A stretch of 64,000 nt of DNA from Raphanus sativus (taxonomy: Eukaryota; Streptophyta; Magnoliopsida; Brassicales; Brassicaceae). The notes under the pieces were generated by a model. That model did not search any database. It saw only the letters and a list, made by a program, of their open reading frames with translations, and was not told the origin of the DNA. Positions 11,075 through 22,469 of the stretch are shown piece after piece. The stretch is from NCBI RefSeq assembly GCF_000801105.2, contig NC_079516.1, positions 31,578,790-31,642,789 of the forward strand, given 5' to 3'. Both the position numbers and the translations under genes were made by a program. Position 1 is the stretch's first letter; each line of letters begins with the position of its first letter.

Positions 11075-11512
11075 TCGGCCCACTGAAGTCAAGCTAGTGA
11101 CAGAAAACAAGCGCTTGGTGGGAGGCAACCCACTGGTGAGTGTAAATATTGTTTTCTTTTTGTCTTTATCTTTCTAGGAACTAACTTGCAGGTTGAAAAA
11201 TCAAGAAAATTCGAGATCACTCCAGGAGAGCACTCCAGCGGTTGTTCCGCCGATTGTTCCCAGGTAAGTTCTCGAACCAAAATAAAAAATAAAAAATAAA
11301 AAATAATAATAAAAATATAAAAAAAAAGAAAGGAAGGGGAAACGGTTTGATTGGTTTTTAAAAACCCACACATTCCACTTCCCCACTTCATCTCTCTCGC
11401 CGCACCCCCCCCCCCCCCTTTTTAGAAACCTAAAATCGCAAACTCTCATCTCCCTCTTTTTCATCGATTTTGGTTCTAACCTCTTGGGATTCTCTTGAGA
11501 TTGGGTTGTTTT
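10654..11512 (+). repeat. Direct duplication flanking the hAT, copy 2
   Basis: This is the second copy of 5658-6530. Differences are few (for example A for G in the ACTACTC(G/A)ACTTC word, and CTGTTCTCTGG for CTGTTCCCTGG) and the homopolymers are shorter. After 11512 the sequence continues into unduplicated Athila (GCAGGATTC), so the original Athila order was 6530 joined to 11513. Confidence 0.93.
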
Positions 11513-11516
11513 GCAG
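11264..11516 (+). other. Predicted leader intron 1 of the ORF-1 (env-like) transcript
   Basis: CCCAG|GTAAGT at the left and a T-rich tract with TTTTGCAG|GATTC at the right form a well-matched donor and acceptor. The enclosed DNA is A/T- and C-run-rich and non-coding. Spliced subgenomic expression of the downstream gene is the inference. Confidence 0.5.
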
Positions 11517-11536
11517 GATTCACTTCTCCAATCAAG

Positions 11537-11879
11537 GTAATCGGACAAGAACTCTCCCCCTCTTTGCGCATGCAAATCGCGAATTGGGAGTGATTTCTTG
11601 AATCCTCTTCTTCCTTTATGCTTGCGATTTCATCCTAGATTGTAGCTCTTGATAGTATATTTGCTACTAGGATTGAATTCATGGTTGATTTTGAATGGAA
11701 TAAGAACCGATTGTTACTTGTACTTATTGGCCTTTGCGATTTGTATTGTTGGGATTGAGGCTTGTGTAGGTTGTCTAGTAATCGATGGACTTGGGCTAAA
11801 TAAGAAGATTGGATTGTTCCATCGTTTCTAGAACAACCAACGAACTGTGCTGATATTGGATTTTGTTTTTGTCTTGTAG
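11537..11879 (+). other. Predicted leader intron 2 directly before ORF-1
   Basis: ATCAAG|GTAATC at the left and TTTTTGTCTTGTAG at the right, with the acceptor ending one base before the ATG at 11880. It would place the ORF-1 start at the beginning of an exon. Confidence 0.5.
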
Positions 11880-13295
11880 ATGCCTCCAAAGATGCGGAAC
11901 GCAAGAGCCACCAAGAGCACTGCTTCTCCAGCCGCGAGTGCTCCACCGGGGTACCCATGGCCGAACAAGACTGAGGGAGCGCCCATCGACTTCAATGATC
12001 CGATTCTCCTTGACTTCAATGTTGAGGGATGGGACAAGGAGTCGGCAGCGATATACAACAGGCTCCTCCTAGCAGAGATCTTGCCCACCCGATTCGTGCA
12101 CCAGCCAACACTAGGCACTATAGGCCTTGATACTGAGGTGTTCGACACGATGCAAGCTATGGGAATCATGCCTCTCTGCTACCAGGCCCATGCTCTGTAC
12201 CCAGATTTGGTCAGGCAAGTGCTCGCGACGTGCAAGATCACCTACCAGAACCCCAATGCGCCTACATACGAGAACTGCTCTTTCTCCTTCATGGCTGATG
12301 GCAAGTTCTGCACCATCTCTCTCAACGATCTGAACACGCTGCTCGAGATTGCAGACACGCCAAAGGGGGTTTTAGTGGAAAAGAAGTTCAAGCCGGCAGA
12401 CACCTTTTGGGATCTCATCGCAGCCGGCAAGTTCACCTCTCGCAAAGCCTACCAGTCGCAGATCCGGAACCCTGCTATCCGGATCATCGCCAAGATTGTG
12501 TCTAATGTCCTGTTCGCGAAGGAGTACACCTCCAAGATCACGAATGGAGAGCTCCAAGTTCTCTACACGGGACTTGAGGATGAGATGCGCAGAGAGAACA
12601 TCACCCCGATCCAGGAAGTCAAGACCAACCCAGTGTATCATCTCATCTCCATGTTCGCTGACCGCAGAGACACACTGGTTCGAACTGATGATATGAAGGA
12701 TCGTTGCGGCAGTCTCCTCACACCCTTGTTCCAGCACTTCAACATCAACCTCAGCTCTTACACGGTCGTCTCTGCGATAGAGTACATCGATACTCCTTAC
12801 ATGATTGCATGCCACATCCTGCGCGACGAGACCACCTACAAGTTCCAGGATAAAGAAGGGAACCCTCTGTACTGCAAGCTCCCTATGCTTGGGTTCACAG
12901 ACTTCTTATCCTTGGAGAACATAGTGTTCTCACTCGCTGAAGAGCACCTCTGCGATGATCCGAAGGCACCGATTCAGCACGATGATGAAGACATGGATGA
13001 TGTGGAGCATGTGACTCCACCGGCTGATGGTGAGTATGACTTGGAGGACTTCACTGATGTGACTGATGATCACGCCTACAGACGCTGGATGGTTGATTCA
13101 CAGAAGAAGAACAACAGCCTCATGAAGAGGATACTCAGAGCGATCACAAGCGGCTGCATTGGAGCGCAGGAGGAGCGTACGCCGCAGAGAACAAGGCGCC
13201 CAGGCAAGGAACACGCGGGAACACCGACTGGAGCAGAGAGACTGCCGAGGAACAGGAGGACAGCTGGTCACTCCGGTAGCGGCGATTCAGACTGA
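11880..13295 (+). CDS. Athila ORF-1 / env-like protein
   Basis: A 471-residue frame beginning at an ATG that directly follows a splice-acceptor sequence. It lies between integrase and the 3' LTR, where Athila elements carry their env-like gene, and resembles the Athila ORF-1 protein family in its LGTIGLDTEVFDTMQAM and CSFSFMADGKFCTISLNDL segments. The C-terminal 120 residues are acidic (DDEDMDDVEH), then basic and low complexity. I see no signal peptide and no convincing membrane segment, so an envelope role is not supported by this sequence alone. The frame is intact although the element's pol is broken. Function is unknown. Confidence 0.8.
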   Translation: MPPKMRNARATKSTASPAASAPPGYPWPNKTEGAPIDFNDPILLDFNVEGWDKESAAIYNRLLLAEILPTRFVHQPTLGTIGLDTEVFDTMQAMGIMPLCYQAHALYPDLVRQVLATCKITYQNPNAPTYENCSFSFMADGKFCTISLNDLNTLLEIADTPKGVLVEKKFKPADTFWDLIAAGKFTSRKAYQSQIRNPAIRIIAKIVSNVLFAKEYTSKITNGELQVLYTGLEDEMRRENITPIQEVKTNPVYHLISMFADRRDTLVRTDDMKDRCGSLLTPLFQHFNINLSSYTVVSAIEYIDTPYMIACHILRDETTYKFQDKEGNPLYCKLPMLGFTDFLSLENIVFSLAEEHLCDDPKAPIQHDDEDMDDVEHVTPPADGEYDLEDFTDVTDDHAYRRWMVDSQKKNNSLMKRILRAITSGCIGAQEERTPQRTRRPGKEHAGTPTGAERLPRNRRTAGHSGSGDSD

Positions 13296-14782
13296 GTCCG
13301 AAAGGACTATTTCTATCCTTGTCTTATCCATCTGAACTATTTATTTTTCATGTTATTTGCTTCTGTTTGGTTTGTTTCAGCTTCCTCTGATTTATTTTCA
13401 CAACCAGGGATGGTGTGAACTAAGTCTGGGGGAGCGATTGTACTATATTCGCTTGTGTCAGTCCTTGTGTCATTTTTATGTTTTTATCGAGTCAGTCTTT
13501 AGGATCGAGTCAGTCAAAACTATTGTGGGAATCAGGACCTTATTTTGTGATGCTCTTTAACCACCTCGTGCTTTAACCTTCTTATTCAGTGACCTTAGCA
13601 GTGATGAAAGACCCACACATGGACCTGGAACACCCTGACTTATCTCATTTGACACTCCAGAAGTTCTATACCGATCAGGTTACACTGGGCAGACTTAACT
13701 TCACTTTATCTGAACTTAATCTGGACTTTAATTCTTCTTGTCATGGGCACTAGATCAGGGTAGAATGAGAACTACACTCAGGACTTCTTATCCGATTTTT
13801 ATCCCTCTTGCTGTTCCTGAGTGGCTAGCTCATCTTTAGCTAGTTCCCACCTTGAACCCTGACCTTTAATTTCACCCTCATGCATTTGCTTTTCTAGTAC
13901 TTTATGTGCAGATATGTGCAAAAAGGTCGGAGAGGAAAGGATCGACGCAGTTCTTACTCATCAATGCTCACACAGTGGAAGCAGGCAGAACAACCGGAGT
14001 GCTTGTTCCGACACGAAAGGGAACAACCGAGGTGCCTGTTCCGATACCATGGAGAACAACGAGATGTAAGTGGCTAGAACAGACCAGAATGAATCACCAG
14101 TGGCATCATGTACATCACTTGTTACCTCCTTGCTCGTCACCCCAGCATTTTGTAATTCAGTACATATAAAAAAAATATATATATATTTCTGTTTTTGCTT
14201 TGATTTACTGGTGACGAGAAGGGGAAGAATCTATGATGCATGCCACTGGGGAAGTTGAGAAAGTAACGGTGGTTTCAGTGAAGTGTTCTGAAGGGGAAGT
14301 TGAATTGCGCAGAGCAGTCCTATGATCGATCTATCGGAGAGCAGTCTGATTAGCAGAGATGAGTAAGGACTGTGGACCTCAATGGAGCCGTCCTCTCACG
14401 ACCATTTTGTGCGATATCCTGCACCCGCTCTTGGTAAACCCTAAACACTCTTAAACTCCACCATAAAAGTTAACCTGTTCTATACCTAGCCCGTTCTCTC
14501 TGAGTAGAGCATGTGACAAGAAGCTCACGCTGATCTTAATTGAACATAAGGAGTTTTGTCTCGAAAGTGTTGCCTTTTCAGGTTGAGATGTAGAGTAAGG
14601 AGACGATCTTCGAACAGCGATCAGGGGGGTTCTCAGTAAGTGTGTGTGGTCCTAATCTACAGTTTGTATGGTTCAGAGATTTGTGGTAAGAGTATGGTTG
14701 CTGAGAATAAGCGAGTTCCCACGCTTTCAAACCTTTCTCCCTGTTCTTGGTACTTGCCTTGTTCGAGGACAAACAAAGATCT
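13296..14782 (+). other. Athila-A 3' non-coding region
   Basis: No convincing gene. A polypurine-like motif AAGTCTGGGGGAG recurs at 13422-13434. GGAACAACCG and TTGTTCCG words cluster at 13990-14070. A T/A tract lies at 14166-14187. Confidence 0.6.
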
Positions 14783-14796
14783 AAGTCTGGGGGAAT
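14783..14796 (+). promoter_or_regulatory. Polypurine tract of Athila-A
   Basis: AAGTCTGGGGGAAT abuts the 3' LTR start at 14797, the position and composition expected for the plus-strand primer. Confidence 0.85.
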
Positions 14797-15942
14797 TGAT
14801 ATATGGTGTTTTTCACATCATTGTATATATGTTTTCATTTGTTTCAAGTCACTAATTCGTGTCAGTCTAGTTCTTTTTGACCTTTTACAGGTCTGGAGTT
14901 AGCAGAAGAAAGAAGAGATGGTGCCTGATGAAAAGAAGTCCTTTTGGAGCATTCCTGCGGAGAACACTCAAGAGAACAGTCCCGAGACTGTTCTCTCTCA
15001 AGCGGAACAAGCAGACGGAGTGATCCGGAGATTGTTCCAGACGAATATGGAAACTCCTATTTCGGGAATTAAAGCCCTGTTGCCCTAGTCTCTTTTCTTC
15101 TGATTGGTGCCTCCATATAAAACGCCATCTATCTATTTTTATTTTTTTACGCTAGTTTTTGCAAGAGAAGTTTCATACTTTTGGATTCAAGCTTTTGTAA
15201 GGGCGACGGCTCACCTCTTCATTCGAAGAACAACCTGAACCCTAGTTTTATTCTTTTTAATCTGATCATGAGTATTTCAGTGTCATCTGTTGTTCTTCTC
15301 TGCATCATGATTGAGTAGTCGACTGTTGATCTAGGGTGATAGAGTGCATTCGCGACTGAGCATAGATAGGTTATCATTTAACAAATCTTCATTCATTCAT
15401 TGTTTCATGCCTGCGTTAAACTGATCATCTAGCGTTTGATCCTAAGTAAATCTGTGCATCAAAAGTGTAATAGGTTGCTAGATCATGTATGAATGAGCAC
15501 TGCATCCTTAGCCACACGAAAGTAGATGTTAAGGTGCATTGTGAACTGATCGGACCTGTTCTCTAAAGCTTGCAATCGATCCTCATCCAACGACAGTTAG
15601 GTGGTGAGATCGATCTGCAAAGTGATCACTGCCACGACAGTGGAGTGTTCCAGCTGAGTGATCCGAGTTCTAGATAGAACTGCATCGAACCTGAATAGTT
15701 GCTCGGTCGTGATTGAGATCACTCGCATTCATCCTAGATTGACTCCTTTTAACTTGATTTTATTGCTTGTGATTTTTACTTGTTCTCTACGTCACCTTTT
15801 AAACCAAATCATTATCTTCTTCTTAGCTTGATTTCGGAACTCATAGAACTAGAGTGTAGACTGGTCCTCTGGATTTGAATCTCAAATACTACAATTGCAA
15901 CTGTTAACTTGGCAGTAACAAGGATTCATTTTTAGTGTATCA
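14797..15942 (+). repeat. 3' LTR of Athila-A
   Basis: 1146 bp from TGATATATGG to GTGTATCA, preceded by the polypurine tract. The last 186 bases match the 5' LTR remnant at the start of the window. It contains a CCAAT/TATA promoter arrangement at 15102-15122. Confidence 0.93.
15102..15122 (+). promoter_or_regulatory. LTR promoter: inverted CCAAT and TATA box
   Basis: ATTGG (15103 on) is followed by ATATAAAA (15115-15122). In the 5' LTR this would set transcript starts about 30 bases downstream. In this 3' copy it could drive outward transcription into 15943 and beyond. Confidence 0.55.
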
Positions 15943-16515
15943 ATTATCGAGTATAATATATAGTGCATAACAACTTTAAAGTTGGGTGCTAAACTATTTT
16001 TAAAAATTGTTTGTTTGGACTGTACTTATATGGTTATTTGTGTATAAAATATCATTGAATATGTTCTTATTAATAAATATGCTATGCTTTCTACAAAGAA
16101 AAAATAAAAAAAATATGTTATGCTGTTATTTATGGCTTTGAGACTTGAAATGATAATATATTAGAATATAATGGCTGAGTAAAATATTAAACAAAATATG
16201 GTATTATCATTTATACGTGAATTGCAGAAGATAAATTATTAAATGATTCTTTTTTTCTTGGCAATCTTTTTTTTTCTTGGCAATCTTTGAAGATCTTAAT
16301 TGTTGTGTAAATATTGCAATCAACTGATCTTTCCTAAAATGTAGGTGAATGGGCCTAAACGATTTGTTACATTTATAACTAATTGTATGTTATGCTATGT
16401 TAAATATTAAGTCAAAATAATTCTAATGAATAGGTCCAATAACTTTTTGTAAGTAGATTTTTTCAGAATGTTTTCTTTTAATAAAATAGATAGTATCGAA
16501 CTATTAATATTTGTT

Positions 16516-16570
<55 letters not shown>

Positions 16571-18030
16571 GTATATGTATATCTAATTTAATAAGAATTA
16601 TATTTTTATGTTTTTAGTGAGGGTTTGAAGAAGTTGTTTTTTATTGTATTTGGATTAATATATAGTTGTATATAAACGAATTAATAGACATATATAATTA
16701 TTTATTACATTAATAAATAAAATATAATTTATTTTTATTGAAATTTCGTATTTATATAAGTTATATTCATTAGTTTAAAAAAATAGATTAGTTAGTTAGT
16801 TCCTTAATTTTAGGCATGGTGTATATTTAATGCAATTAAATTAGATATATGAATATATAAATATAAGTAATAGGGAAGATAATTAAATATATATATAAAT
16901 GTATAAAGAGAAATAATGGAATCAACCTAGACTTTTTTTGATAGTCCAAAAAGTAGTCGATAAATATTGCTCATGTTTTAATAGTATTGATATTAGCTAT
17001 TGTTATTATGTATATAATTTCCAAATTATAGTTTTGTTTAAATTGTTGCGATTCTTTTGGTTATTGATCTGAAAAAAAGATCTGCAACTACAATATATTG
17101 TTCATCAAGTATATTGCACAGTTGTTGATCCCGTTTTATTCTCAGAATTTGTGGATTTTTTATTAAAATTCTTTTTATATACCGGAATTTAAAGCCAATA
17201 GTTATCCATATGACTGACATTTGTAAAATTAAAAATTTAAATAATAAATAAAAAATAATTATTTGGGGTTTACGGATTCATTTGTAGCTTGATGCAAATG
17301 GAATACTTAGAGTTTATGAAAATAAAAACTGAAGCTTCCAAATATATGAACACAAGTGTTATATACTTGGAGTTTTTTTTGGTTTAATATATACTTGCAG
17401 TTTATCATCGATTGTAATACAAATGATGTATAGTTTTAATATTGAAGCCTGCAGAATCCAAAATTAGTGAGGAGACTACACATGAATTTAAATGTTAAGT
17501 GTTAGTGTTGATAAAACATGATCTAAATTTCCATATACAAATTTTTTTTTAACATATACTGTTAACAAAAAAGTGTGTTTAACCTTCTTTGATGGCTAAA
17601 ATCGAAGGAAGAACTGTGATATGTATTCTGTAGTTGTCTATATGTTAATTAAGTAAATTAAAAGAAAAAGGATATTATAATAAAAATTTACCAGTTGATT
17701 TAAAAGGCGTGGATATATTCCGGTCGTATGTGGCTACATGTCATCCTTCTTGGTTGGTTGAGCTGTTTGTCAATGAAAGCAGTCACCTAAAGAGATTTCT
17801 GTCGATGGTGTTATGTATTATGTGCGTTTGGAGCGAGGTTACTGATACTCAAATGAGTAGTTTTGGTGGAGGTTATGGTCGTGTGTGGACTTGGTTTCTG
17901 GGAAAGCTTGCTTTTTGTTTTAAAGAGTTTCTTTTTATCTGTAGTTTATGTTTGTAATAGTATGGTAGTTCTTTCTCCTTGTAAGATTTAGTATCGATCT
18001 TCAATTTCTAATGAAAGTTTAGAAGGAAAT
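15943..18030 (+). other. AT-rich intergenic DNA
   Basis: I see no gene. The stretch holds an (AT)n run and a duplicated TTTTTTTCTTGGCAATC word at about 16250-16288. An 82-codon frame at 17709-17957 has no recognisable motif. The words TTAAAAGGCGTGGATAT (17699) and TTAAAAGACGTGGATAA (18040) are near-repeats about 340 bp apart. Confidence 0.6.
16519..16567. repeat. (AT)n microsatellite
   Basis: About 24 uninterrupted AT units. Confidence 0.97.
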
Positions 18031-18163
18031 AAAAAAGAATTAAAAGACGTGGATAATATCTAAAATAACAACTATAGGTTTTAAAAATTACAATGGCATT
18101 GCTATAAATATTGTTGAAACAGAATGACACATCAAAAAAGGTCTTCTGTTTTAATAATATAGA
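18031..18163 (-). mobile_element. Helitron 5' end (minus orientation)
   Basis: Read on the minus strand from 18163, the sequence begins TCTATATTATTAAAACAGAAG. It continues with TTCTGTTTCAACAATATTTATAGCAATGCCATT, given here only as the landmarks TCTGTTTCAACAATAT (near 18110) and GCAATGCCATTGTAAT (near 18090), then ACGTC near 18050. This is the common 5' end of Brassicaceae Helitrons, with the diagnostic TC. I could not identify the matching CTRR-hairpin 3' end at lower coordinates, so the extent is unknown. Confidence 0.5.
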
Positions 18164-18690
18164 TACACAAATAAACCTTAACCCTATATCCCAAACCACA
18201 AATGTAAACACCCAATCTAATTTTAGAAGACATTAACCTTATATTTTAAACTTCAATCCAAAATTTAGAAAATATTTTAAACACTAAACTAAAAGTTTAG
18301 AACATTTTATCTCAATTTGTTATGATTTCAATTAATCATATACCCTAAACTTTAACTAGAAATCTTAGAACTTTAATTTTAACTTAACTTCAAATCTAAA
18401 ATTTTAAATTTAAAATCTAAACCCAAAAAATTATGTTTGTACTTTACATAAATCTATACACCAAACTCCAAATTTTAAACCTTAATTTAAAATTTGAAAC
18501 TAAAACCCTCTAGTTCATAAACTCTAAACTCTATTTCATATATCCAAATATAACTCACAAAATATTTAATTTTAAATGTTTTCAAAAGATAATATTTATT
18601 TCGAAAATATATCATAAACATTTTTTTATATTATAACATAAAATAAAATAGAAAACAATGGTGTTAAGAAAAATAGAAACTAAATAGAAA
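18164..18690. other. CTAAA/TTTAAA-rich low-complexity DNA
   Basis: Strand-asymmetric DNA with many degenerate ACCCTAAAC, AAACTCTAAACT and AAATTTTAAAC words. It looks like decayed transposon or degenerate telomere-like sequence; there is no perfect TTTAGGG array. No gene. Confidence 0.45.
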
Positions 18691-20813
18691 GATCTGATTG
18701 GTCAATATAAAGTGACCAATCACATACAAGGGCGCAGATCATGCCTTTTGTAATCATAACCATTGATTAAATTTTTTCAAGGGTCCTTGATCCTGCATCT
18801 CCTTCCCCTATCTCTCTCTGTCGATAAAGTTTTTTTTCTGTCGATTAAGTTTCCAGATTCACAATTTTTCAAGGGTCTAACTCACAAAACTCATCTTCTC
18901 TCTCTCTTGTATCCCCAATTTTTGTAAGTCATGGTCACCATAAACTTCATCTTCTTTCTCTCCTCTCCCTCCATCGTTCTCTGTCTCTCTCTCAGTGTCC
19001 TGCAGTGGCGGACACTGAACAGTGATGCCTCCTCTCTGTTCCGTCATGCCTCTCCCCTACTTCGTGACAGATCTGCTCCTCTCCCTCGTCCTTCAGTTTC
19101 TCTTCTCTGTCGCAATCTCTCTCTCTTTCTTCCTCTTTGTTTTGATTGCTTGGAGAATCAGAACAAGGTTGGAGAATACATGATAGGAGGCATCGAAGAA
19201 GACAGAGCGGCGGCCTCGAAGGCAGAAGGCAGGACAACGGCGTCGGATATGGTACTGAAGCGGGGCTGGTTGACGGCGTAGGTTGAAGAAGAACTTGGTT
19301 TGACAGCTGAATTAGGTTTAGCCCTAGTAAATTGGGTTTAATAAACCAATTTGTATTTGTAACCATGTATCCAAATTTCAATTTGTAAAGAATACCAATT
19401 TAGATACCGATTTAATGATGAACTAGATTTTGACCCTTTTGTATATTTTTATATTTATTTTTTGAGAAATTTATTTTTTATATTTGTGGTTTTTTAATTA
19501 TATTATGTTTAATATTAATTTAATTTAATGCAATTTTTGGTAAATATATTAAATATGTCATATTGCATAACTATACACTTTTGATATATGCATTTCAGAA
19601 ATTATTTTTAAAGTTTATTCCTAAAGTTTGCAATATATTATATTTTCTTAATAGTTACCTAACATAATTAATCAAGAATATTTATACCAAAAAACTGATT
19701 CGGGATCAACCCGAAAATCAAAGTTTTATACTCTCTTAGACCTGGCCTATATACTCGAACGACTCTTATATTGTTATATCCGAATACCAATATCAAATCC
19801 AACCTGCACCGAAAACCAAACAACATTTTTTAAAAATGTTTGAAATATATATAAATGAGTTAATATGATTTTTACTAACTTTAAGTTAAATCACATTTAA
19901 TAAATATTTTTAATCGAATAACCTATTTAAAATCCATTAAACTAATTGAGTTTCTATTAATATTAATTTCTATTAAAAATCTACTTATAAAATTAAATGT
20001 CATTAATTTATGAAAATGTAACATCAGTATTTATATTTTTAAAAATAACATGTATTCATCCCTAATTAATAATGTGATCGAACGTTGTATTTGAAAACAT
20101 GTATATTTACTTTGGATTTGTACAAACTGCATATAATTTATAGGTCTCGTACTTATGCCCATTTATTAAATTAGATTTTTTACAAACTGTATATAACTTA
20201 TAGATTTCGTACACCTATTTGTTACTTAAATTCGGGTTTGTACAAATATTTATAAGAGAAGAAGGCGACGGAAACAATATTAATTATGATAAAATCTTAT
20301 TTTTTAGTTAAAAAAATTGTTGCAAAATCTAAGAGCATATTTTACGGGATTAAGAGGTTATATAATCAAATTTCGAAATTGAGTTTAGAATAATTGATTT
20401 AATTCGTTGAATGTTCTTATTTGTTGGATATATACTCAGAAAAATAGATATGATCCATATTATTAGGCACTTTAAATGTTCTTATTATTCGAATTTATTC
20501 ACATAAACTTATAAATAGTTCATTCGATGGCACTTTAAATGGTTGTTAGATGCAGAAAATAGATTTTATATTGTCCAGATTATTAGGAACCAAATCGTAA
20601 AAAAAATAACATATTTTTAAATATCCTCTACATATTCGCTTCTTTATTTAATTTATGTTTAATGTTTGAAGAAACTTATTTATATTGATGCAGTTACCAG
20701 GTTTATGGACCCCACCCACCAATCAGTTTAATATTAACGGACTAAAAATTAATATGTCTTTTAAATTTCCAAAGAACTCTTGATCTAAAAAAATTATTTT
20801 GTCTCATTATAAA
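18691..20813. other. AT-rich intergenic DNA with short inverted repeat and CT-rich patch
   Basis: TGATTGGTCA (18695-18704) and TGACCAATCA (18713-18722) form a 10-bp inverted repeat containing two opposed CCAAT boxes. A CT-rich patch (18800-19150) supports frames on both strands but has no domain; TTTTTCAAGGGTC occurs twice (near 18774 and 18867). From 19300 to 20813 I see only AT-rich DNA. Confidence 0.45.
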
Positions 20814-21521
20814 TGTTTTAAAATCCGACTCAGACCCACAGTTGAACCGGTAAATCCGGTGATCCAAAATATATCCGGTTCAGGTTTAATGAAAAAACCA
20901 AAATTTTAAAACCAATAAAACCCGCTAAAAACCACTATACCCCGGTTATCGGTTGAACCACTGGTTAAACTAATAGATAATTTTACCTTTTTCGGTTTTT
21001 AATTATGTTCTAAAATCTTTTTATAATCTATTTTTATAATTTTTAATTAATAAATTAGGTTTTTTTAGTTTTGTTATCGACAATTTATTAATGATGTTTT
21101 ACTTTTGGTATATTTTGGATTTAAAGTTAATTTTATTATTCACATTATACATATAAATGTTTATGAATTTTTAAGTCTTGATACTTTTTGTGAAATGTCA
21201 CAAATCTTAACTTGTTACAATTATTTTAAATAATCTCAACTATTTTTGATATTTTTATGTCAAATAAAAACAAAAATATAAACTAAAGTTAAATATTTTC
21301 TAAATGTTATTAAACATAAAATATATACATATCGAAAATATTATTTTATGTTTTATAAAATATTAGAAAATACTTAATTTTAGTTTCTATATATTTATTT
21401 TCATAACTAATATATTATTATATAATAAAATTTATCTATTTATTACCCCGCAGTTCACCTCGTTCAACCCGGTGACCCGTAAAGTCATCCGGTTTAGTGT
21501 CTGGGTTGGGTTTAAAAATAT
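20814..21521. mobile_element. Non-autonomous TIR element (hAT- or MITE-like)
   Basis: The left end reads TTTTAAAATCCGACTCAGAC. The right end, read on the minus strand, reads TTTTTAAACCCAACCCAGAC. Both are followed by GGTTGAACC/CCGGT words, giving imperfect inverted ends of about 50 bp. The interior is AT-rich and non-coding. Confidence 0.5.
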
Positions 21522-21556
21522 TGGTTTTAGGTGAATCGATATTATGTTTTATGCAG

Positions 21557-21840
21557 TGTTTTGAAACTCAATTCATCCTCACGGTTGAACCGGTAAACCA
21601 GGCGACTCAAGATATATTCGGTTCGGGTTTAATAAAACATCTAAAATTTAAAACCCGGCGACTCAACATATATTCGGTTCGGGTTTAATGAAACATCTAA
21701 AATTTAAAAAATCCAATAAAACCCGAAACACAATTACCGGTTGAACCACTGGTTGAATTAATAGACAATTTTTACTCTGCTTTTTAGTTTTTAATTAAGT
21801 TTTAAAATAATTTTTTTAATATATTCTATATAATTTTAAT
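21557..21840. mobile_element. Second, truncated copy of the same TIR family
   Basis: TGTTTTGAAACTC with GGTTGAACCGGTAAACC repeats the left-end pattern of the element at 20814. An internal ~60 bp block (CGACTCAA...TATTCGGTTCGGGTTTAA) is tandemly repeated at about 21603 and 21658. The right end is missing. Confidence 0.45.
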
Positions 21841-22469
21841 TAATATACTCGGAATTTTAACCCATATGCTAGAAAATCCTTTCATATTTGGAATGGAGAA
21901 TCACTGCATATTAATGTAGGCATGATTTAAGTATTATGAGTATTAGAATTAGAATATTGACACAAACTTAATAGATATAAAACCAGCTGTTTCCCGAATC
22001 TTAACACAATTGTCTTCAAATCCACCACACAAAAAGGCCAACAAATTATGAACAGCGGATAAATCTACCAGTTTCCTGCAAAATAAGAGAATAAACAAAT
22101 ATGTAAACATGAGAAATATCAAAACAAAAGATGCCCGCACATAGAGATTGATGATCTCAGATAAGTCCATCGTAAGCTACAAACTTTGGGATTCTAAGAA
22201 AAAGAGATTGGAGATCGAACCTGACTTCAAAGAGAGCTTCTCCTATCATCCCCACAGGCCACATCCCACTCAGATCCACCTATTTTACCAAAGTGATAAT
22301 TACCATTTTGATTCGAAGCTCACGTCTTTAAACGGTAGTATATATATATTAATTAATAGGAATATAGTTACGATAGGGATAGTAAGATTTGGTAAATGAG
22401 AATTTTTTTTGGTATATTCTCAATTATCGTTACTGATTAACAATATTTTGTTTCAATTTTTTATTAAAA
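21841..22469 (-). other. Possible captured exon fragment in AT-rich DNA
   Basis: On the minus strand, 22082-21949 encodes KLVDLSAVHNLLAFLCGG and further residues without a stop. It is preceded by TTATTTTGCAG, a good acceptor, with a donor-like GTGCGGGC near 22142 and another acceptor-like TTTTTCTTAG near 22196. Exon-intron-like order next to a Helitron-like end suggests a captured gene piece. I do not recognise the protein. Confidence 0.3.

Larger units (their letters stand above)
1..15942 (+). mobile_element. Athila-A, Ty3/gypsy Athila-type LTR retrotransposon
   Basis: The 3' 186 bases of the 5' LTR open the window and match 15757-15942 with about five mismatches. The order is LTR, primer site, gag, protease, RT, RNase H, integrase, Athila ORF-1, polypurine tract and 3' LTR, which is the Athila layout. 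The LTR begins TGATA and ends TATCA. The 3' LTR is 1146 bp, so about 960 bp of element should lie upstream of the window. The last five bases of its right flank (attat, 15943-15947) would be the target-site duplication; the left copy is not visible. Excluding the inserted hAT and the duplication, the element is about 12 kb, normal for Athila. Gag-pol is broken, so the copy is not autonomous. Confidence 0.93.

Noticed and set aside
11880..13295. True envelope glycoprotein
   Set aside because: The env-like label reflects position and family; no signal peptide, furin-like site or transmembrane helix is visible, so entry function is not claimed.
17709..17957. 82-codon ORF
   Set aside because: No motif, no plausible splice or promoter context, and surrounded by AT-rich repeat DNA.
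18164..18560. Interstitial telomere repeat
   Set aside because: CCCTAAA-like words are degenerate and irregular, with no perfect heptamer array.
18931..19281. 116-codon ORF in CT-rich DNA
   Set aside because: Low-complexity Ser/Leu composition from a CT tract, an overlapping ORF on the other strand, no domain and no homologous copy in the window.
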